Assembly (NCBI GenBank): GCA_035544675.1
Contig: DATKCA010000272.1
Coordinates: 1-13,257 of the forward strand
Source of the DNA: DATKCA01 sp035544675
Lineage (GTDB): Bacteria > Acidobacteriota > Thermoanaerobaculia > Gp7-AA8
Direction: 5' to 3'
DNA length: 13,257 nucleotides
Part shown: one piece after another, positions 7,501-13,257 of the stretch
How the letters are laid out: every line of letters begins with the position of its first letter
How positions within the stretch are numbered: position 1 is the stretch's first letter
The notes under the pieces: generated by a model
Told to the model about the DNA's origin: nothing
Databases searched by the model: none
Seen by the model: only the letters and a program-made list of their open reading frames with translations
Position numbers and translations under genes: made by a program

Positions 7501-7786
7501 CTTCGAGGCCACCGTCGAGGGCGCGCTGCTGCGCGTCCGCCCCAAGATCATGACCGTGGCCACGACCGTCATCGGACTGCTTCCGCTGCTCTGGGCCACG
7601 GGAACCGGGTCCGATGTCATGAAGCCGATCGCCGTGCCGCTCATCGGCGGCATGGTGACGTCGACGATCCACGTCCTGCTGGTCACACCCATCATTTTTC
7701 TGATCATGAAGAAACGCGAGTTGCGCGCCGGCCGTCTCAAGCCCTCAGGGCTCAGAGCCGAGCCGGGAGACGTCACAATCGCCTGA
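4571..7786 (+). CDS. cusA: CusA-type heavy-metal RND efflux pump (Cu/Ag)
   Basis: 1071 residues, the normal size for the HME-RND family, with twelve expected transmembrane helices and two large periplasmic loops. The transport-helix motif N-I-M388-S-L-G-G ... G-E-I-V-D402-A-S-I-V-M-V-E-N carries the proton-relay Asp. M581 (Y-M-P-V-T), M631 (P-V-S-M-F-E) and M680 (R-I-D-M-L-N-T-G) are spaced 50 and 49 residues apart, the same as Met573/623/672 of E. coli CusA (recalled numbering), which supports Cu(I)/Ag(I) rather than Zn/Co/Cd. Residues about 421-438 derive from a palindromic repeat inserted in frame in the cytoplasmic loop after helix 4. The pump takes metal from the periplasm or cytoplasm and passes it through the adaptor and channel encoded just upstream. 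The C-terminal tail is hydrophilic and slightly long. Confidence 0.96.
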   Translation: MVAKIIELSAQHRFIVLLIYAVVIGAGTWATFNTPLDAIPDISDNQVIVYVDWPGRSPQLVEDQVTYPLASNLQGLPDLKAVRAQSMFGFSLVYVIFEDDVDIYWARTRVLERLNYIGGLLPEGVAPRLGPEGTGVGHVFWYTLKSKSHDLGQLRSIQDWYLKLGLQSVDGVAEVASVGGFVKQYQVNLDPIKMAARGVALDTVVEAVRRSNNDVGGRLIQVGQTEYIVRGIGYVTEVSDLETIVVDAPGGTPIYLSSLGTVQLGTELRRGLLEENGEGEVVGGIIVARYGQNAKEVIDRVKLRIEELKKGLPAGITIHTSYDRSELIERAVSTLKTALTEEALIVSLVVIVFLLHFGSVVTVLVSLPLSALISFILMYYFGITSNIMSLGGVALAIGEIVDASIVMVENAYRHLAEGKPSEPSPGGRGHAEGGVGVKSHQQRIDVIIKSARQVGPAIFGSLLVMIASFMPVFLLTGREGKLFKPLAFTKTFAMVGASVLAITLVPVLMTLLMRGRMRPESENPVSRFFTRAYHPFLQWSLRNAKLMLALNLIALLIAVPMMMSLGKEFMPPLDEGSLLYMPVTLPAISITEARRIIQVQDRIIAGHPAVEYVLGKVGRAETATDPAPVSMFETIIELKPKDQWPPGTTKESIIQDLNAKLQIPGVTNAWTQPIINRIDMLNTGVRTTLGVKIFGSDLQQLQDLALQAEGILRRVPGAVDLYTERATGGQYLNIAVDREAIARYGIPVGVVLDAIETAIGGVNVTTTVEGRARYPVQVRYLADYRDDVGALQNMLITIPRAGQSMQLPLGQLARITTSSGPAMINSENGQLRSLVQLNVRGRDMGTFVDEAKEALDDQLTLPAGYSLQFSGQYEDQIHARERLQVVVPLVLVIIFTILYFTFHSAAEASLVMLSVPFALIGGVYLMWLYGFNWSVAVWVGFIALYGVAVQTGVVMVLYLHESLDRRLLQQNVTEEMVFEATVEGALLRVRPKIMTVATTVIGLLPLLWATGTGSDVMKPIAVPLIGGMVTSTIHVLLVTPIIFLIMKKRELRAGRLKPSGLRAEPGDVTIA
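5834..5880. repeat. REP-like palindromic element inserted in frame inside cusA
   Basis: GCCCTCTCCC (5836-5845), loop GGT, GGGAGAGGGC (5849-5858) is a perfect 10-bp inverted repeat. It is followed by a smaller one, CGCC-GAA-GGCG (5860-5870), then GAGTGGGGGT (5871-5880). This two-hairpin layout is typical of bacterial intergenic palindromic repeats. It is read as protein here (S421-E-P-S-P-G-G-R-G-H-A-E-G-G-V-G-V437), giving a Gly/Pro-rich segment unlike the surrounding pump sequence. The reading frame is kept on both sides. Confidence 0.8.
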
Positions 7787-7798
7787 GGAGGAGGAAAC

Positions 7799-8200
7799 TT
7801 GAAACACTTCATCATTGCAGTGGCAGCAGTTGCATTCTTCGGATGCCAGTCGAAAGAGAGTGGAGCGGAGGCCGTGCCGGCCGCCGAAACCGCCACGGAA
7901 ACGCTCGCTCAACAGACCACGACGGCTTCGGACGGCGTGCAGACCGTCGACATCAGGATCAGCGGCGGGGAGTACCAGCCGGCTTCGATCACGGTTGCGA
8001 AGGGACAGCCGGTCCGCCTGAACTTCACTCGAGATGAGAAGCCGACGTGCGGCGATGTGGTCGTGTTCCCGGCTCTCAACATCCGGAAGGAGATCCCCGT
8101 GAACCAGGTGGTCTCCATCGATCTGAATCCAACCGAGGCGGGCGAGCTCAAGTTCGTGTGCGGGATGGACATGATGAAGGGGACGGTGGTCGTCCAGTGA
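7799..8200 (+). CDS. Cupredoxin-domain lipoprotein (putative periplasmic copper carrier)
   Basis: 133 residues starting at TTG 7799, chosen because a very strong GAGGAGGAGG lies at 7785-7794, directly at the cusA stop, and because this start gives a proper lipoprotein signal (M-K-H, hydrophobic core, F-F-G-C16). A Thr/Ala-rich linker to about residue 48 leads to a beta-rich cupredoxin-like domain (49-133). Likely metal ligands are C84 (K-P-T-C-G-D) and the C-terminal F-V-C121-G-M123-D-M125-M126-K-G. This pattern uses Cys and Met in place of the His of blue-copper proteins and fits Cu(I) binding. The protein would be anchored to a membrane facing the periplasm, passing or storing copper for the CusCBA-like pump. 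Its stop overlaps the GTG of the following hydrolase (GTGA, 8197-8200). Confidence 0.86.
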   Translation: MKHFIIAVAAVAFFGCQSKESGAEAVPAAETATETLAQQTTTASDGVQTVDIRISGGEYQPASITVAKGQPVRLNFTRDEKPTCGDVVVFPALNIRKEIPVNQVVSIDLNPTEAGELKFVCGMDMMKGTVVVQ

Positions 8201-9078
8201 AACGCGCGATCACGCGTGGTCTCGTCGCGGCCGGCGCCGCTGCAGGAGCCGTCGAGCTGCTGGCCTGGGTCAGCATGTGGCGCGACCACGCGGAGCGATC
8301 GCACCTGGGCGATCTCCTGTATACCGAAGAATACGGGGCCGGGGAGCCCGTGCTCTTCATCCCCGGGCTGCAGGCATCGACCCGGTACTGGGGCGACATG
8401 AGACCGATGGCAGCCGGTGGCCGCCGTCTTCTGCTCGTCGACCTGCTGGGATTCGGCCGGTCGCCGTGGCCGATGGACTCGTCCTACTCGCTGGACGACC
8501 ACATCGCCTGGCTCCGCCGGACCGTGGTGTCACGGGGGGCCGGGCGCGGACTCACCATCGTCGCGCACTCGTTCGGCACGGTCGTGGCGGCCCATTACGC
8601 CGCGCGCTATGCCGATGACGTGAAGAGGGTCTTCCTGCTCGGAGCGCCGCTGTACGATTCCGCCGCGGAGGCTCGCCAGCGGATTCGCGACATGTCCACG
8701 ATCGCCGCGCTCTTCTCACTCAACCGCTTTCTCGCACGCGAGGGCTGCATGGTCGTCTGCGCATTTCGCCCTCTGGTCGGAAAGCTGGCAATCCTCGCTC
8801 GACCCGACCTACCTCCGGAAGTGGCGCACGACGCAGTCCTGCATCACTGGCCGTCGATTCGCGGCGCCATCGACATCCTGCTGCACACTCCCCTGACGGC
8901 CGCACTGCCGCGGATCGGACCGAAGACGGTGTTCGTGCACGGGACCGAGGACACGGTCACCATGGTCGAGCGCACTCGTGACGTCGCGGCGGCGGCCGGC
9001 GCGCGGTTCGTGGAAATCCCCGGCCGTCATCACGATTATCAAGGAGTCCTGCCGTCACTGCTGGCTGAGGAGATCTGA
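8197..9078 (+). CDS. Alpha/beta-fold hydrolase (first of two paralogues around copA)
   Basis: 293 residues from a GTG start overlapping the cupredoxin stop; the frame is open upstream but that part lies over the cupredoxin gene. An N-terminal hydrophobic stretch (residues about 8-27) may anchor or export it. The fold signs are F-I-P-G-L-Q (oxyanion region, 54-59), V-D-L-L-G-F-G-R-S (81-89), the nucleophile elbow V-A-H-S125-F-G-T, H-G-T-E-D252 with the acid, and H278-H279-D near the end as catalytic His. The closest visible relative is the gene at 11542 in the same operon, sharing long blocks such as I-V-A-H-S-F-G-T and A-A-H-Y-A-A-R. The substrate is unknown; an ester, lactone or lipid could be cleaved. 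Placement inside a copper operon is unusual. Confidence 0.88.
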   Translation: MKRAITRGLVAAGAAAGAVELLAWVSMWRDHAERSHLGDLLYTEEYGAGEPVLFIPGLQASTRYWGDMRPMAAGGRRLLLVDLLGFGRSPWPMDSSYSLDDHIAWLRRTVVSRGAGRGLTIVAHSFGTVVAAHYAARYADDVKRVFLLGAPLYDSAAEARQRIRDMSTIAALFSLNRFLAREGCMVVCAFRPLVGKLAILARPDLPPEVAHDAVLHHWPSIRGAIDILLHTPLTAALPRIGPKTVFVHGTEDTVTMVERTRDVAAAAGARFVEIPGRHHDYQGVLPSLLAEEI

Positions 9079-9193
9079 TGCGCTACTTCATTCCCATCGT
9101 GGTTCTGACACTTACGGTTTCCGCTGCGCTCGCGCAGCACTCGCCGTACACGTCGCGCGGGTACGCTTCCGGCACGCCGGCCCATCAGCACCA

Positions 9194-9197
<4 letters not shown>
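9078..9197 (+). CDS. 39-residue exported His-containing peptide (possible remnant or small copper peptide)
   Basis: The short frame ATG 9078 to TGA 9197 is linked on both sides: its start overlaps the hydrolase stop (TGATG, 9076-9080) and its stop overlaps the copA start (ATGA, 9194-9197). Residues 1-19 form a signal peptide ending A-A-L-A. The predicted mature part is 20 residues, starting Q-H-S-P-Y and ending H-Q-H-Q, with three His in total. The Q-H-S-P-Y start resembles, from memory, that of small periplasmic proteins found beside copper genes, so this could be a shortened remnant of such a protein. It could also be a true micropeptide that binds copper. Tight coupling favours translation. 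Confidence 0.6.
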
Positions 9198-11541
<2,344 letters not shown>

Positions 11542-11545
<4 letters not shown>

Positions 11546-12525
11546 AGAGGTGCCTCACGTTGTCGATCGCGATCGTCGCGGCCGCGAGCCTTCTCTTAGG
11601 CGCGTGCTCGACAATCAATGTGCATCGTGCCCGCGCCAGCCGGGCATATCTCGGCGATCTCCTTTATGTGGAGCGATCCGGATCGGGAGCCCCGGTGGTC
11701 TTCCTTCCCGGTCTCATGGGCTCGACACGATTCTGGGAGCCGGTGCGGTTCAGCATGAGCAACCATACGCTGATCTTCGTCGACGAGCTCGGCTTCGGGC
11801 GTTCGCCATGGCCCGACGTCGAATACACACTCGACGATCATCTCGCTGCATTGCGGCGAACGCTCACGGCTGAGGGTGCGACGTCCGATGTGACGATCGT
11901 CGCGCACTCCTTCGGAACGATCCTGGCCGCGCACTACGCGGCACGCTTTCCGGACGAAGTGGATCGGCTCTACCTGCTCGGCACGCCGCTCTTTCGCAAC
12001 TCCGAAGAGGCTCGGGCGCGGATGAGGACGATGTCGACGCTGGCGGCGCTGTTTTCGCGGAGCCGCACCCTGGCCATGGGCGCGTGCATCCTTCAGGACG
12101 CGCTCGGGCCGATCGCACGCTTCGTCGCGCCGCTCGTCGCTCGCCAAACGCCTCGACCCGTCGCGGAGGATGCCACGCTGCATTTCTGGCCGGCGTTGGA
12201 TGGCAGCGTGAGAAACGTCATCCTCTCGCGGCCGATCGAGGTGCCGTTGGCAGTGGTGGGGCAGAAGGTGACGTTCATTCACGGCAGACGCGATCCGATC
12301 ACACCGATGGAGCGCCTCCGCGCTGTTGCGGTGAGCCTCGGCGCAAAGATCGTGGAGGTGCCGGGCGACCATGGCGATTACATCGGAGCTGGAACCGACT
12401 TCGTCAGGGAGGAGCTCGAGTCGGCGATGAGCCAGAGAGGGGACGCGAGCGTAGATGAGCACGGCCTCTCGAAACTGAACAGGCCGCCGGTACGGTTCAG
12501 CCTGCTGACGCGGGCGCGCATTTAG
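11542..12525 (+). CDS. Alpha/beta-fold hydrolase lipoprotein (second paralogue, downstream of copA)
   Basis: 327 residues; ATG 11542 overlaps the copA stop (ATGA). A lipoprotein signal is clear: M-K-R, hydrophobic core, L-L-L-G-A-C22. Catalytic features are F-L-P-G-L-M, V-D-E-L-G-F-G-R-S-P-W-P, nucleophile A-H-S123-F-G-T, H-G-R-R-D251 and G-D-H277-G-D. It shares its arrangement and many blocks with the hydrolase at 8197 (L-G-D-L-L-Y, G-F-G-R-S-P-W-P, A-A-H-Y-A-A-R), so the two are duplicates. The C-terminus has about 30 extra polar residues. The lipid anchor would place it on the periplasmic face of a membrane. The substrate is unknown; membrane lipid or cell-envelope ester repair under copper stress is one guess. 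Confidence 0.88.
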
Positions 12526-12551
12526 CACCCCTGCCGGACGGGAGGTTGCAC

Positions 12552-13175
12552 ATGACCCACGCAGCAGGACACCACGCCGGCGCCGCCATTGTCAGAGTCT
12601 TTGCAGCGCTGTTTCTGACCACCATTCTCGTTTTCGGTTGCTCGAGGGATGAGTCCTCCTCGGCCTCCATCACGTCCACGGAGACGGCCGCGCCGCCGGC
12701 AGCCGTGCCCGCCCCCGTGCCGTATGACCTGCTGTTCCTCGACACGATGTCGAAGCACCACCAGGGTGCCGTCGACATGGCAGAGGCCGCGAAGGGCAAG
12801 ATCACGAACCGCCAGCTGAAAGCGATGGTCGAGAAGATGCCGGCCGCCCAGCAGAAAGAGATCGACCAGATGAAGTCGTGGCGCGACCAGTGGTACCCGG
12901 GAGCCGCGCCGGCCGAGAACATGTCCATGCCCGGAATGGACGCGTCGATGACCATGGACATGAGTCCGATGATGACCATGAAGGCGGGAACCGGCTACGA
13001 CGTCATGTTCATCGACATGATGGTCCCGCACCACCAGGGCGCGGTCACGATGTCGCAGGACGCGCTGGCGAAGGCTGAGCATCCCGAGCTGAGGACGCTG
13101 GCGCAAAGCATCATCGACGAGCAGCAGAAGGAAATCGTTCAGATGAATCGCTGGAAAGCGGCGTGGAGGAGGTAA
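12552..13175 (+). CDS. DUF305 lipoprotein, Met- and His-rich (putative periplasmic copper-binding protein)
   Basis: 207 residues from ATG 12552, six bases after GGGAGG (12540-12545); a TTG at 12546 is too close to that site. A lipoprotein signal ends in L-V-F-G-C30; a short His-containing stretch (H3, H8, H9) precedes it. A Ser/Pro-rich linker leads to two DUF305 motif copies: F-L-D-T-M-S-K-H69-H70-Q-G-A-V-D-M and F-I-D-M-M-V-P-H160-H161-Q-G-A-V-T-M, each followed by a Q-x-x-E-I-x-Q-M helix. The fold is a ferritin-like bundle. Between them, residues 124-143 hold nine Met, a likely Cu(I)/Ag(I) site. DUF305 proteins are common beside copper resistance genes, where they are thought to bind copper in the periplasm. 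The next gene starts 2 nt after the stop. Confidence 0.92.
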   Translation: MTHAAGHHAGAAIVRVFAALFLTTILVFGCSRDESSSASITSTETAAPPAAVPAPVPYDLLFLDTMSKHHQGAVDMAEAAKGKITNRQLKAMVEKMPAAQQKEIDQMKSWRDQWYPGAAPAENMSMPGMDASMTMDMSPMMTMKAGTGYDVMFIDMMVPHHQGAVTMSQDALAKAEHPELRTLAQSIIDEQQKEIVQMNRWKAAWRR

Positions 13176-13177
13176 CG

Positions 13178-13257
13178 ATGCAAACAGATCCCGTCTGCAA
13201 CATGAAGGTGGAGGAGAAGAAGGCCGCCGCCAGGTCGTCCTATCAGGGAAAGGACTA
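13178..13257 (+). CDS. YHS-domain protein, 3' truncated by window
   Basis: ATG 13178 lies 2 nt after the DUF305 stop and has a good GGAGGAGGT upstream (from about 13165) inside that gene's end. The 26 visible residues begin M-Q-T-D-P-V-C7-N-M-K-V and continue S-S-Y-Q-G-K-D, the start of a YHS metal-binding domain like residues 10-53 of the CopA in this window. In related operons such proteins are either small stand-alone YHS proteins or the N-terminus of another P-type ATPase; which one cannot be told here. It is probably part of the same copper operon. Confidence 0.8.
   Translation, partial: MQTDPVCNMKVEEKKAAARSSYQGKD

Noticed and set aside
5885..7672. Very long open frame on the minus strand opposite cusA (also 4301-5812, 9185-11185 and 2078-3205 minus).
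   Set aside because: These mirror strong + strand genes with clear family motifs; their translations are His/Arg/Asp-rich, low in hydrophobic order, and show no known motifs. Such mirror frames are common in high-GC DNA.
8047..8196. Upstream extension of the first hydrolase to 8047.
   Set aside because: It overlaps the cupredoxin domain in another frame; GTG 8197 gives a proper N-terminal hydrophobic segment and GTGA coupling.
8978..9193. Upstream extension of the CopA frame to 8978.
   Set aside because: It lies over the hydrolase end and the short exported peptide; ATG 9194 starts just before the YHS domain and has ATGA coupling.

Overview
The window is a high-GC bacterial segment in which every supported gene lies on the + strand and most genes abut or overlap. 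I found no rRNA, tRNA or CRISPR array, and no intact transposase gene. The base composition, the solitary S23/Avd-type four-helix-bundle gene and the copper-gene style suggest an environmental (soil or sediment) Acidobacteriota-like organism. That placement is inference only, since no phylogenetic marker is present.

Left part (1-740). The 3' end of an unidentified gene (1-123) is followed, directly after its stop codon, by an array of 7-bp units (CCGGAAA/CCGGTAA). Next comes a small gene for a four-helix-bundle protein (187-639), then a longer array of the same unit in the opposite orientation (TTTCCGG/CTACCGG, 646-740). The gene therefore sits between inverted CCGG-rich arrays. This is the most unexplained structure in the window.

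Middle-left (761-2020). A ferritin-like helical protein overlaps a HesB/IscA-like protein by ATGA. The latter ends in Cys-Gly-TGA exactly where A-type Fe-S carriers normally have Cys-Gly-Cys. A short exported Cys-rich protein and an 87-nt spacer with strong hairpins follow.

Copper/silver island (2021-13257, continuing past the edge). The order is: TolC-family outer-membrane channel; CusB-type adaptor with an N-terminal heavy-metal-binding domain; CusA-type RND pump; cupredoxin lipoprotein; alpha/beta hydrolase; 39-residue exported peptide; CopA P1B-type ATPase with YHS and heavy-metal-binding domains in place of HMA; a second, paralogous alpha/beta hydrolase (lipoprotein); DUF305 lipoprotein; and the start of a YHS protein. 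Many start/stop overlaps (ATGA, GTGA, TGATG) point to a translationally coupled operon.

The likely joint function is Cu(I)/Ag(I) detoxification. CopA would move metal from the cytoplasm to the periplasm. Small periplasmic or lipid-anchored proteins (cupredoxin, DUF305) may bind it there, and the CusCBA-like complex would expel it from the cell. CusA keeps three Met residues with the same mutual spacing as the periplasmic copper-binding Met triad of E. coli CusA (spacing recalled from memory). It also carries an in-frame palindromic (REP-like) insertion in a cytoplasmic loop. The role of the two hydrolases flanking copA is unknown. No regulator gene is visible in the window.
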